The notes: generated by a model from the sequence alone, not told the origin. Positions 16,105 through 25,264 are shown, counted from the stretch's first letter. The stretch is DNA of 64,000 bases from QPJE01 sp051747745 (GCA_051747745.1 JBNJGL010000006.1:5335-69334), one strand, 5' to 3'. Program-made: numbers and translations.

Positions 16105-16331
16105 GGATATGGGAGAGAGTATTAAAAAATACCACCGAAGGGGTAAGATCTTTATTTCTCAGCATAAAGATTGAAACTCTCAGGTAAAAGGACCATATTC
16201 GGACACAACTCTGGAAAGTTTGTTTTCTGAAAAAACACCGAAGGAGCAGTCTGGTACTGTACAGATAATCTCTCAGGTTTTAAGGACAGAGCAGCAGTGA
16301 GGTTGATTTTCTCATTGTTGCTCTGTTTTTT
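16105..16331 (+). promoter_or_regulatory. tandem glycine riboswitch with terminator, probable ON switch
   Basis: Aptamer 1 (about 16107-16197) has GGGAGAGAG, CACCGAAGGGGTAAG, AAACTCTCAGGTAAAAGGAC; aptamer 2 (about 16209-16291) has CTCTGGAAAG, CACCGAAGGAGCAG, AATCTCTCAGGTTTTAAGGACAGAG. Short linker between them. The closing arm of aptamer 2 (GGACAGAG) overlaps the 5' arm of a terminator (AGAGCAGCAGTGAG 16288-16301 with CTCATTGTTGCTCT 16311-16324, then T6). Glycine binding should hold that arm and so permit transcription of grd genes. There is no glycine-cleavage gene here. Confidence 0.93.
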
Positions 16332-16351
16332 GTCTTCGGGAGGAGGAATTT

Positions 16352-16717
16352 ATGGATAATGAAGTTATTGTTACAAATAATCCACTCGTAAAAGAAAAGG
16401 TAAAAAATCTAGAAATAATCTTTGTTGATACTCTCTCTGATGTGTACACAAAGAGTAGAGATATGGTCCACAACAGCTGGACTCTTATATCTCATCCGCT
16501 GGCCGGCAGTGTAAAGCCTGCACAAAACCCCTACAGAAGCATTATTTTATCTCCAGGAAAAAAACTGGATTACTATAGTTTGAATATGATAGAAAATGCA
16601 ATTGCGAAGCTTGCACAGTTCAGCCAGAATCATAAAAAGAGAGAATATTCGGATAAAATAAACGAAGATTATCAGGTTATTGATTTCTCTTTAATTAACT
16701 CCGCCCTGAAGAATTAG
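16352..16717 (+). CDS. grdX: GrdX family protein
   Basis: A 121-residue protein with the pattern NNPLVKEK...VDTLSDVYTKSRDMVHNSWTLISHPLAGSVKPAQNPYRSIIL, typical of GrdX, which is found only in glycine-reductase operons and has no proven function. No signal peptide or membrane helix is seen. GGGAGGAGGA lies before ATG. It is the first gene behind the glycine riboswitch, so it is made when glycine is present. Confidence 0.85.
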   Translation: MDNEVIVTNNPLVKEKVKNLEIIFVDTLSDVYTKSRDMVHNSWTLISHPLAGSVKPAQNPYRSIILSPGKKLDYYSLNMIENAIAKLAQFSQNHKKREYSDKINEDYQVIDFSLINSALKN

Positions 16718-16743
16718 ATAATTTTGCGAAAGGAGGTTATATT

Positions 16744-17061
16744 TTGCTGGAATTAACAAAAGATAATTTTGAAGAAGAAGTGCTTCAAGGTGAAGGTCTT
16801 GTTGTTGTTGATTACTGGAGTGACAGCTGTGATCGCTGTCTTGAGATTATGCCTGATGTTAAGGAGCTGGCTGAAAAATATTCAGATAAAGCAAAGTTTG
16901 CCAAATTAAATATTAAGGGAAACAGAAGACTTGCAATAGGTCAAAAGGTGCTGGGTCTGCCATCTATAGTATTTTATAAAGATGGAGAAAAGCTTGAACA
17001 TCTTTCTGGAGAGGATCTGGAAGTTGAAGATATAGAACAGACTCTGCAGGAAATGGTTTAA
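16744..17061 (+). CDS. trxA: thioredoxin of the glycine reductase system, active site CDRC
   Basis: A 105-residue thioredoxin fold. The active site is SDSCDRCLEIMPDV instead of the usual CGPC, and the cis-Pro loop GLPSIVFYKDGE is intact. In glycine-reductase bacteria thioredoxin passes electrons to selenoprotein A, which is oxidised in each turnover. GGAGG precedes the TTG start. A close copy lies at 27469. The two share the same unusual active site, which suggests they evolved for this pathway rather than for general disulfide reduction. Confidence 0.9.
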   Translation: MLELTKDNFEEEVLQGEGLVVVDYWSDSCDRCLEIMPDVKELAEKYSDKAKFAKLNIKGNRRLAIGQKVLGLPSIVFYKDGEKLEHLSGEDLEVEDIEQTLQEMV

Positions 17062-17083
17062 TTATTAAAAGGAGGTGAAAAAT

Positions 17084-18370
17084 ATGAAATTAGAACTTGG
17101 TAAAATTAAGATTGATGACATTAAGTTTGCTGATGAAACTAAAGTTTCTTCTTCCACTCTTTATATTAATAAAGAAGAGCTGCTGGAAGTTCTTAGAGAG
17201 GACAGCAGAATAACAGATATTAATTTAGATATTGTTCATCCGGGTGATAGTGTACGCATAATTCCTGTAAAGGATGTTATTGAACCCAGAATAAAGGTTG
17301 AAGGTGAAGGAGGAATTTTCCCGGGCTTTATAGCTGACGAAGATATGGTCGGTTCTGGCCGTACTCATGTATTAAAGGGTGCAGCAGTTGTTACTACAGG
17401 TGATATTGTAGGTTTTCAGGAAGGTATAATTGATATGTCTGGCCCTGGTGCTGATTATACACCATTCTCTAAAACACATAATCTTGTTGTTGACTGTGAT
17501 GTGAAAGAAGATATAAAACAGCATGAACATGAAGAAATAATAAGAATGGTTGGTTTGAAAACTGCTACTTATTTAGGAAAAACTGCTGCAGATATTGAAC
17601 CAGATGAAGTAGAAGTTTATGAACATAAACCATATCTGGAAGCTGCGGCAGAATATCCAGATCTTCCTAAAGTAGGTTATGTTTATATGCTTCAGAGTCA
17701 GGGACTTTTACATGACACATATGTTTATGGTGTTGATGCAAAAGAAATTATTCCAACTTTAATTTCTCCAACTGAAATAATGGATGGAGCAATTATAAGT
17801 GGTAACTGTGTATCTGCCTGTGATAAAAATGCAACATATATTCATTTGAATAATCCTGTAATAGAAGATCTTTATAAATATCACGGTGAAAAATATAACT
17901 TTATGGGAGTAATTATTACAAATGAAAATGTTACTCTGGCAGATAAAATAAGATCATCCAACTATACTGCAAAACTGGCAGAGATGATTGGGCTGGATGC
18001 AGCAATAGTATCAGAGGAAGGTTTTGGAAATCCTGATGCTGATTTAATCATGAACTGTACCAAACTTGAAGAAAAAGGCATCGAAACAGTACTGATTACA
18101 GATGAATTTGCCGGAAGAGATGGAGCTTCTCAGTCTCTTGCTGATGCTGATCCTGCCGGTGATGCTGTTGTAACTGCTGGTAATGCAAATGAAGTTATAA
18201 CACTTCCTCCAATGGATAAAGTTATTGGACATCAAAAATTTGCAGATATAATTGCAGGAGGATTTGATGGAAGTCTTGAAGAAGATGGATCAATTTCAGT
18301 TGAAATTCAGGCAATTATGGCTTCAACCAATGAATTAGGATTTAACAAACTTACTGCTAGAGGATATTAA
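17084..18370 (+). CDS. grdE: glycine reductase complex B subunits alpha/beta precursor
   Basis: A 428-residue GrdE/GrdG family proprotein. The segment ISGNCVSACDKNATY keeps the Asn-Cys pair at which GrdE is cleaved to produce a pyruvoyl group that binds the amino group of glycine. With GrdB it forms substrate-specific protein B and loads the substrate onto GrdA. I take ATG 17084, 7 bases after GGAGG; GTG 17075 lies inside that site. Sarcosine-specific GrdG is similar in sequence, but the glycine riboswitch favours glycine as substrate. Confidence 0.88.
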   Translation: MKLELGKIKIDDIKFADETKVSSSTLYINKEELLEVLREDSRITDINLDIVHPGDSVRIIPVKDVIEPRIKVEGEGGIFPGFIADEDMVGSGRTHVLKGAAVVTTGDIVGFQEGIIDMSGPGADYTPFSKTHNLVVDCDVKEDIKQHEHEEIIRMVGLKTATYLGKTAADIEPDEVEVYEHKPYLEAAAEYPDLPKVGYVYMLQSQGLLHDTYVYGVDAKEIIPTLISPTEIMDGAIISGNCVSACDKNATYIHLNNPVIEDLYKYHGEKYNFMGVIITNENVTLADKIRSSNYTAKLAEMIGLDAAIVSEEGFGNPDADLIMNCTKLEEKGIETVLITDEFAGRDGASQSLADADPAGDAVVTAGNANEVITLPPMDKVIGHQKFADIIAGGFDGSLEEDGSISVEIQAIMASTNELGFNKLTARGY

Positions 18371-18436
18371 ATTATTTATTTTAAAAATTAAAATTAATTT
18401 ATTCACAAATTATGAAATATACGGAGGTGTCAGATA

Positions 18437-18907
18437 ATGCTTAAAGGAAAAAAGGTCGCTATTTTAGGTGACAGAGATGGAATTCCAGGCCCTGCAATAG
18501 AAGAATGTATAGAAACAACAGGTGCTGAAGTAGTATTTACTACAACAGAGTGCTTTGTTTGAACAAGTGCAGGAGCTATGGATCTGGAAAATCAGCAGAG
18601 AATAAAAGATATTGCTGAAAAAGAAGGTGCAGAAAATCTGGTAGTTATTTTAGGTGGAGCAGAGGCAGAGGCTTCTGGTCTGGCGTGTGAAACAGTAACT
18701 AACGGAGATCCAACCTTTGCAGGTCCATTAGCAGGAGTCCAGTTGGGGCTCGCGTGTTATCATGTACTGGAAGATGAGATTAAAGGTGAAATAGATGAAG
18801 AGGTATATGAAGATCAGATAAGTATGATGGAAATGGTACTTGATGTTGATGCAATCGTGGAAGAGGTTAAAACATATAGAGAACAATATTCTGAATATAC
18901 TCTTTAA
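18437..18907 (+). CDS. grdA: glycine/betaine reductase selenoprotein A (Sec at residue 42)
   Basis: A 156-residue selenoprotein. The frame is interrupted by TGA at 18560-18562, read as selenocysteine in the canonical motif ECFVUTSAG (Cys-x-x-Sec). Homology continues on both sides, so this is recoding, not a broken gene. GrdA carries the carboxymethyl group on selenium and transfers it to protein C; thioredoxin re-reduces it. GGAGGTG precedes ATG. An almost identical second copy lies at 20407. Confidence 0.95.
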
Positions 18908-18946
18908 GGTTTAATAAAAAAATAACCCTTAAGAAAGGGGGCAGTT

Positions 18947-20269
18947 ATGAGTAAAAAACTCCAAATCGTTCATTATTTAAATCAGTTTTTTGGACAAATT
19001 GGTGGTGAGGAAAAAGCAGACATTCCACCTCGTCTGGAAGATGGACCTGTAGGTCCAGGTGCTGCTTTAAACAATGCTTTAGGTGAAGATGCAGAAATTG
19101 TAAATACAATTATCTGTGGCGACACTTATTTTAATGAAAATCTTGAAGATAGTAAGGCCAAAATAAAGGAAATGCTGGATGAAATCAATCCAGATCTACT
19201 GATTGCCGGTCCTGCCTTTAATGCAGGAAGATATGGTGTAGCCTGTGGTACAGTTGCAGAAATTGCAAAAGGAGAGCTGGGTGTTGATGTTGTATCTGGA
19301 ATATATCCAGAAAACCCCGGTTACGAAATGTACCGACAGTATGCTTATTTTGTAGAAACACCAGATTCAGCTGCCGGTATGAGATCAGCAATTCCTGATA
19401 TGGTAAAGATAGTTAAAAGTTATATAGATAAAGATGGTGAACTGGGAAGTCCTGATGAAGAAGGTTATATGCCTCGTGGTGTGAGAAAGAATCTTTTTGT
19501 TGATGAGAGAGGTTCGAGCAGGGCAGTAAAAATGCTTATTGATAAATTGGAAAAAAATGAATATGAAACAGAATATCCAATGCCCGTGTTTGACAGAGTT
19601 GAAATTGCTGAACCTTTAGAAAATTTATCAGATGCAAAAGTAGCTCTTGTAACTTCCGGTGGTATTGTTCCAAAAGGAAATCCAGATCACATAGAATCAT
19701 CAAGTGCATCTAAATATGGAGAATACAGTCTGGAAGGTGTAGTGGATTTAACAGAAGAAAGCCACGAAACAGCACATGGTGGTTATGATCCAGTATATGC
19801 TAATATTGATCCAGATCGTGTTTTACCTGTAGATGTTATGAGAGATTTAGAAAGCGAAGGAGTTGTTGGTGAACTTCATGATAAATTTTATGCAACTGTA
19901 GGTAATGGTACTTCAGTTGCCAATGCAAAAAGTTATGCTACAGAGATCGCAGAAAAACTTGTGGCAGATGGAGTTCAGGCAGTAATATTAACTTCTACCT
20001 GAGGTACCTGTACACGTTGCGGTGCAACAATGGTTAAAGAAATTGAAAAGACAGGATTACCTGTAGTTCATGTGGCAACAGTACTGCCAATATCTCAAAC
20101 AGTTGGTGCAAATAGAATTGTTCCGGCAGTAGCTATTCCACATCCTCTGGGGAATCCAGATTTAAGTGAAAAAGATGAAAAAAGCTTAAGAAGAGATATT
20201 GTTGAAAAAGCGCTTGAAGCTCTACAGACAGATATTTCCGAGCAGACAGTGTTTGCAGACGAAGAATAA
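18947..20269 (+). CDS. grdB: glycine reductase complex B gamma subunit (Sec at residue 352)
   Basis: A 440-residue selenoprotein of the GrdB/F/H family. It begins with IVHYLNQFFGQIGGEEKAD, and contains GPAFNAGRYGVACG and VTSGGIVPKGNPD. TGA at 20000-20002 is read as Sec in TSTUGTCTRCGATM, followed by VGANRIVPAVAIPHPLG. It forms protein B with GrdE and takes part in cleaving the C-N bond. AAGGGGG precedes ATG. A hairpin suited to act as SECIS lies 14 bases after the TGA. A terminator follows at 20285. Confidence 0.94.
20000..20034 (+). promoter_or_regulatory. probable SECIS element of grdB
   Basis: After the Sec TGA, GTTGC (20016-20020) pairs with GCAAC (20024-20028) around the loop GGT; ACC (20006-20008) and GGT (20032-20034) can extend the stem. 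A GU in the apical loop 15-20 bases after UGA is what SelB recognises in known bacterial SECIS hairpins. The same bases recur in grdH. Confidence 0.65.
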
Positions 20270-20285
20270 TTAAATATATTAAAAT

Positions 20286-20318
20286 GGCTGCAGTGCAGAA
20301 AATGCCTGCAGCTTTTTT
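20286..20318 (+). terminator. rho-independent terminator after grdB
   Basis: GCTGCAG (from about 20287) and CTGCAGC (ending 20312) form a GC-rich stem, followed by TTTTTTG. Separates the riboswitch-controlled unit from the betaine unit. Confidence 0.85.
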
Positions 20319-20329
20319 GTATAAAAGTT

Positions 20330-20372
20330 CACAATCATGATTGACAAATAATCATGATTGTGCTATTATAAT
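20330..20372 (+). promoter_or_regulatory. promoter with perfect inverted-repeat operator for grdA2-grdI-grdH
   Basis: TTGACA (20341-20346), 17 bases, TATTAT (20364-20369). Overlapping the -35 box is a perfect inverted repeat: CACAATCATGATT (20330-20342), 7 bases, AATCATGATTGTG (20350-20362). Each arm itself contains the palindrome AATCATGATT. This looks like a pair of dimer sites for a regulator. The TetR protein encoded at 25359 is the nearest candidate, by position only. Confidence 0.8.
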
Positions 20373-20406
20373 ATTGTAAATATTTTAACAAATGGAGGTG
20401 AAATTT

Positions 20407-20877
20407 ATGCTTAAAGGAAAAAAGGTCGCTATTTTAGGTGACAGAGATGGAATTCCAGGCCCTGCAATAGAAGAATGTATAGAAACAACAGGTGCTGAAG
20501 TAGTATTTACTACAACAGAGTGCTTTGTTTGAACAAGTGCAGGAGCTATGGATCTGGAAAATCAGCAGAGAATAAAAGATATTGCTGAAAAAGAAGGTGC
20601 AGAAAATCTGGTAGTTATTTTAGGTGGAGCAGAGGCAGAGGCTTCTGGTCTGGCGTGTGAAACAGTAACTAACGGAGATCCAACCTTTGCAGGTCCATTA
20701 GCAGGAGTCCAGTTGGGGCTCGCGTGTTATCATGTACTGGAAGATGAGATTAAAGGTGAAATAGATGAAGAGGTATATGAAGATCAGATAAGTATGATGG
20801 AAATGGTGCTTGATGTTGATGCAATCGTGGAAGAGGTTAAAACATATAGAGAAAAATATTCTGAATATACTCTCTAA
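20407..20877 (+). CDS. grdA: second selenoprotein A (Sec at residue 42)
   Basis: A 156-residue selenoprotein differing from the copy at 18437 by about three bases in 471 and one residue (Gln to Lys near the end, in YREKYSEYTL). TGA at 20530-20532 is read as Sec in ECFVUTSAG. Similarity begins at the ATG and stops at the stop codon; flanks are unrelated except the ribosome site GGAGGTG. It supplies protein A for the betaine unit. Near identity at silent sites points to recent duplication or gene conversion. Confidence 0.95.
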
Positions 20878-20929
20878 AAATTTCTTGCTTTAGATTGTGA
20901 ATTATTTACCTTGAAAGGGGTGGACCGCG

Positions 20930-22255
20930 GTGAAACTTGAACTTGGAAATTTTTATGTAAAAGATATTAACTTCGGTGATAAAACTGCATTTAAAGATGG
21001 AATTTTAACCATAAATAAAAAAGAAGCTTTAGAAGTAGTTTATAAAGATGAACATATCACAGAAGCTGATATTAAAATTGTAAGGCCCGGAGATATGGTC
21101 CGTCTGGTGCCGGTAAAAGAGGCAATAGAACCTCGCTGCCGTGTGGACGGAGGAGCAGTATTTCCTGGTGTTACAGGTAAACTTATGCAGGCCGGAGATG
21201 GTAGAACCAACTGTCTAAAAGATATGAGTGTACTTGTAGTCGGAAAACACTGGGGTGGATTTCAGGATGGTTTAATTGATATGGGTGGAGAAGGAGCAAA
21301 ATACACATATTTTTCTTCTCTAAAAAATGTTGTTTTAGTCGCTGATACTGATGAAGAATTTGAAAAAAGAGAACAGCAGAAAAAGAATCATGCATTAAGA
21401 TGGGCAGGTATGAGACTTGCAGAATACTTAGGTGAGGCAGTTAAAGATTTAGAGCCTGAAGATAAAGATATATATGAGCTTGAGTCTTTAACAAAAAGAT
21501 CTGAAGATGTATCAGATCTGCCGAATGTTGCAATAGTAATGCAGCCTCAATCTCAGATGGAGGAAAAAGGTTATAATGACCTTAATTATGGTTGGGATAC
21601 AAACAGAATGCTTCCTACTTTTATGCATCCAAATGAGATTTTAGATGGAGCAATGATTTCCGGCAGCTTTATGCCTTGTTCTTCAAAATGGGCAACTTAT
21701 GATTTTCAGAATTTCCCATTGATCACAAGACTTTATGAGGAGCATGGTAAAACAATTAATTTTGTTGGTGTTATAATGTCAAACTTAAATGTTGCACTTG
21801 AGCAGAAAGAACGATCTGCTTTATTTGTTGCTCAAATGGCTAAATCTCTTGGTGTTGATGCAGCAATAGTAACAGAAGAAGGTTATGGTAATCCTGACGC
21901 GGATTATATTGGCTGTATTGTAGCTTTAGAAGATGCTGGTGTTAAAACAGTTGGAGTAAGTAATGAAGCTACAGGTAGAGATGGTGGTTCACAGCCATTA
22001 GTAACATTAGATCCTAAAGCAGATGCACTTGTTTCTACAGGTAATGTTTCGGAATTAATTAAATTACCACCGATGGAGACAGTTATTGGAGAATTAGAAG
22101 CACTTGCCAGAGATGGACTTTCTGGTGGATGGGCTGATGATGAAGTTCTTGGATCTTCAGTTAAAGAAGACGGTTCAATTGTTATGGAAAATAATGCAAT
22201 GTTCTGTGGCGATCAAATTGCAGGCTGGTCACCAAAAACAATGAAGGAATTTTAA
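20930..22255 (+). CDS. grdI: betaine reductase complex B subunit GrdI
   Basis: A 441-residue homologue of GrdE/GrdG. At the place of the GrdE cleavage site it reads MISGSFMPCSSKWATYDF, so the Asn-Cys pair is missing and no pyruvoyl group should form. This fits betaine reductase, whose quaternary amine cannot form a Schiff base. GTG start behind AAAGGGGTGG. Followed 18 bases later by grdH and then by a betaine carrier, which supports the betaine assignment. Confidence 0.85.
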   Translation: MKLELGNFYVKDINFGDKTAFKDGILTINKKEALEVVYKDEHITEADIKIVRPGDMVRLVPVKEAIEPRCRVDGGAVFPGVTGKLMQAGDGRTNCLKDMSVLVVGKHWGGFQDGLIDMGGEGAKYTYFSSLKNVVLVADTDEEFEKREQQKKNHALRWAGMRLAEYLGEAVKDLEPEDKDIYELESLTKRSEDVSDLPNVAIVMQPQSQMEEKGYNDLNYGWDTNRMLPTFMHPNEILDGAMISGSFMPCSSKWATYDFQNFPLITRLYEEHGKTINFVGVIMSNLNVALEQKERSALFVAQMAKSLGVDAAIVTEEGYGNPDADYIGCIVALEDAGVKTVGVSNEATGRDGGSQPLVTLDPKADALVSTGNVSELIKLPPMETVIGELEALARDGLSGGWADDEVLGSSVKEDGSIVMENNAMFCGDQIAGWSPKTMKEF

Positions 22256-22273
22256 ACCCGGGAGGTGAATAAA

Positions 22274-23593
22274 TTGAAAAAAGCAGTTGTATATTTAAAT
22301 CAGTTTTTTGGACAGATTGGTGGAGAAGAAGCAGCAGATTATGCTCCAGAGATTCGGGAAGAAAAGGTTGGAGCGGCGATGTTATATAATCAGCTTCTTG
22401 ATGGTGAGGTCACTCACACAGTTATCTGTGGAGATAACTATATGGGAAGTAATAAAGATGAAGCGGTTGATACAATTTTAGGTTTTTTAGAAGATGTAGA
22501 ATTTGATATTTTCTTTGCTGGACCTGCTTTTCAGGCGGGACGTTATGGTGTAGCCTGTGGTGAAATTGGAAAAGCGGTTAAAAATAAATTTGATGTGCCA
22601 GTAATTTCTTCCATGAATATAGAGAATCCCGGGGTTGAAATGTATAAAAAAGATATTTATATCTTTCCCGGCGGACACAGTGCAGCAAAAATGAAAAATG
22701 ATGTAACAAAGATGGTTGAATTTGGTAACAAAATCTTAAACGGTGAGAAATTGCTGCCGGCAGATGAAGAAGGATATTACAAAAGGGGTATTAGACATCA
22801 GTACTTTTTGGAAGATAAAACTCCTGCAGCTGAAAGAGCAGTAGAAATGCTTTTGAAGAAAATTAATGATGAAGATTTTGAAAGTGAATTACCTATACCG
22901 GAACTGGATAGAGTTGATATAGCTCCAGCTGTAGAAGATTTAAGTGCTGCTAAAATAGCACTTGTTACTTCTGGAGGTATTGTTCCAGTTGATAATCCTG
23001 ATAAAATTCAGTCTGCTTCAGCGACCAGATGGGGAAAATATGATATCAGTGGTATGGATAGATTAGAAAATAGAAAAGATAATAAATTCAAAACCATTCA
23101 TGCAGGTTATGATCCTGCAGCAGCAGATGCTGATCCTAATGTTGTAGTTCCTGTTGATGCAGTGCGCGCTTATGAGAAAGAAGGAAAGATTGGTGAACTG
23201 CATAAATATTTTTATTCGACAGTAGGAACTGGAACAACCCAGGGTGAGGCAGCTAGAATGGGTAAGGAAATAGTTCAAGAATTAAAAGAGGCCAATGTTC
23301 AGGCAGTAATATTAACTTCTACCTGAGGTACCTGTACACGTTGCGGTGCAACAATGGTGAAAGAAATTGAACGCGCTGGTTTTCCAGTTGTTCATATGGC
23401 AAACTTGATTCCTGTATCTAAGACCGTTGGTGCTAATAGAATAGTTCCAACTATTTCTATCCCTTATCCATTAGGAGATCCGTCTACAAGTAAAGAGGAA
23501 CAGTGGAAACTCAGATATCACAGAGTTGGTGTAGCATTAGATTCACTAACTACAGAAATTGATGATCAGACAGTATTCGAAGTAGAAATATAA
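22274..23593 (+). CDS. grdH: betaine reductase complex B subunit GrdH (Sec at residue 351)
   Basis: A 439-residue selenoprotein, homologous to GrdB (YLNQFFGQIGGEEAAD, GPAFQAGRYGVACG, VTSGGIVPVDNPD). TGA at 23324-23326 is read as Sec in TSTUGTCTRCGATM. I chose TTG 22274 because GGGAGGTG (22260-22267) precedes it; GTG 22265 lies inside that site. With GrdI it would split betaine into trimethylamine and a carboxymethyl group on GrdA. Confidence 0.9.
23324..23358 (+). promoter_or_regulatory. probable SECIS element of grdH
   Basis: Base-for-base the same as the element in grdB: GTTGC-GGT-GCAAC, 14 bases after the Sec TGA. It lies within a 62-base stretch that is identical in the two genes although they are otherwise well diverged. 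Confidence 0.65.
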
Positions 23594-23600
23594 AAGGAAA

Positions 23601-23633
23601 CCTTTACCTCCCCTAAAAAATGGGAGGTAAAGG
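23601..23633 (+). terminator. strong hairpin between grdH and the betaine carrier
   Basis: CCTTTACCTCCC (23601-23612) pairs perfectly with GGGAGGTAAAGG (23622-23633). Only TATTTAC follows, so termination would be inefficient; it may instead set the ratio of grdH to transporter mRNA. Confidence 0.5.
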
Positions 23634-23686
23634 TATTTACATCAATGTTATGTGAAAAAATTAACACAATTAGAGGGGTGAAATAG

Positions 23687-25264
23687 GTGGAAAAGCGTAA
23701 AGATGCACATGGAAGAATAATTGAAGAAAGAGGCCGAGAAGTTTTTGTTATTTCGCTGGTAGTTGTTTTTGCAATTGTTCTCTGGGGAATAGCCATGCCC
23801 GAAAGTTTTGGTGGAGTTGCAAATAGTATATTTGATTTTCTCACAATGAACTTTGGCTGGTTTTATCTAATTACAATGACCTTATTTGTTGTTTTTTGTG
23901 TCTGGGTTGCCTTAAGTAAATACGGAAAAATCAGGCTTGGTAAGCCTGATGAAGAACCGGAGTTCAGTACTATTTCCTGGTTTGCAATGTTATTTAGTGC
24001 CGGGATGGGTGTAGGTCTTGTATTCTGGGGAGTTGCCGAACCTTTAAATCATTTTGTTAACCCTCTGGGTATGGAAGGTGGAACTGCAGCTGCAGCTGAT
24101 TTTGCTTTAAAGACTTCATTTTTACACTGGGGACTTCATCCCTGGTCTGCATATGGGGTTTTAGCGCTGGCTCTAGCTTATATGCAGTTTAGACACGATA
24201 AGCCTGCACAGATAAGCAGTGTATTTATTCCTTTGATTGGAGAAGCTAAAGCAAGAGGAACAATTGGTAAAACTGTTGATATTCTGGCTATCTTTGCAAC
24301 AGTAGCTGGTGTAGCAACTTCTTTAGGAATGGCAACACTGCAGGTTACAAGTGGTTTTAATTTCCTATTTGGAGTGCCAGAAACTAATTTTGTGCGTCTA
24401 TTAGTTATTGGAGTTATTACAATTATGTTTATGATTTCTGCAATAACAGGTGTTGACAAGGGGATTAAATATTTATCTAATGCAAATATCACTCTTGCAG
24501 GATTGATTATGCTTATCTGTTTGATAGTTGGTCCGACAATGTTAATTATTAATAACTTTACCAATACATTTGGCTATTATTTTTCAAGTATAGTTAGAGA
24601 TAGTTTTAGAATTGGTCCAGAACCCTGGTATGGCTGGTGGACAATTTTCTACTGGGCCTGGTGGATTGCCTGGGCACCATTTGTAGCAACATTTATTGCT
24701 AGAATTTCAAGAGGTAGAACTATCAGAGAATTTATTGGTGGAGTATTATTTGCTCCAACACTTGCTTCTTTTGTGTGGTTTTCAATTTTAGGTACAATGG
24801 GAATGGAAACTGGAATGGAAGTTGCTGAAAATGCTATTGCAGTTACAGAAACAGCATTTTTTGAAGTAATACAGTATTATCCTGCTGGTAACTTGGTTTC
24901 AATTATAGGAACTATTCTCCTGATAACTTTCTTTATAACTTCGGCAGATTCAGCCACATTTGTGCTGGGAATGTTATCTGATAAAGGTAATCAAAATCCA
25001 TCAGCAAAATTAAAGGTAACCTGGGGAATCATACAGTCAGGTTTAGCTGTTGCTTTGATGTTATCCGGTGGTTTAGGTATGCTGCAGACTGGTTCAATTG
25101 TGGCAGCTTTTCCATTTGCTTTTATTATGATTTTTGCAATGTGGGCTATGATTAAAGCTTTGAAAGCTGATGCTGCAGTGGAGGGTGTTGTCGATATAAA
25201 TACAGTAGCTGAGGTTTCAGTTGATCATATGGATGAAGAAAAACTAGTAGCAGAAGAAGTGTAA
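23687..25264 (+). CDS. BCCT family glycine betaine transporter
   Basis: A 525-residue carrier with about twelve membrane helices. BCCT signatures: FSAGMGVGLVFWGVAEPLNHF and the Trp-rich segment WAWWIAWAPFVATFIARISRGRT that forms the betaine-binding aromatic box. The GMGVG stretch is that of Na+-coupled members such as OpuD/BetP. The C-tail is short and acidic. GTG start behind GAGGGGTG. Following grdI-grdH, it likely brings in betaine as electron acceptor, although it could also serve osmoprotection. Confidence 0.93.
   Translation: MEKRKDAHGRIIEERGREVFVISLVVVFAIVLWGIAMPESFGGVANSIFDFLTMNFGWFYLITMTLFVVFCVWVALSKYGKIRLGKPDEEPEFSTISWFAMLFSAGMGVGLVFWGVAEPLNHFVNPLGMEGGTAAAADFALKTSFLHWGLHPWSAYGVLALALAYMQFRHDKPAQISSVFIPLIGEAKARGTIGKTVDILAIFATVAGVATSLGMATLQVTSGFNFLFGVPETNFVRLLVIGVITIMFMISAITGVDKGIKYLSNANITLAGLIMLICLIVGPTMLIINNFTNTFGYYFSSIVRDSFRIGPEPWYGWWTIFYWAWWIAWAPFVATFIARISRGRTIREFIGGVLFAPTLASFVWFSILGTMGMETGMEVAENAIAVTETAFFEVIQYYPAGNLVSIIGTILLITFFITSADSATFVLGMLSDKGNQNPSAKLKVTWGIIQSGLAVALMLSGGLGMLQTGSIVAAFPFAFIMIFAMWAMIKALKADAAVEGVVDINTVAEVSVDHMDEEKLVAEEV

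Noticed and set aside
18437..18907. In-frame stop in grdA (also in grdA2, grdB, grdH and selD) as a sign of pseudogenes or frameshifts
   Set aside because: All are TGA at the known selenocysteine positions (CFVU, TSTUGTC, TSGU), the frame continues with family sequence, and selA, selB, selD and tRNA-Sec are present.
20930..22255. Sarcosine reductase subunit GrdG
   Set aside because: Lack of the pyruvoyl cleavage site and the adjacent BCCT betaine carrier favour betaine reductase GrdI.
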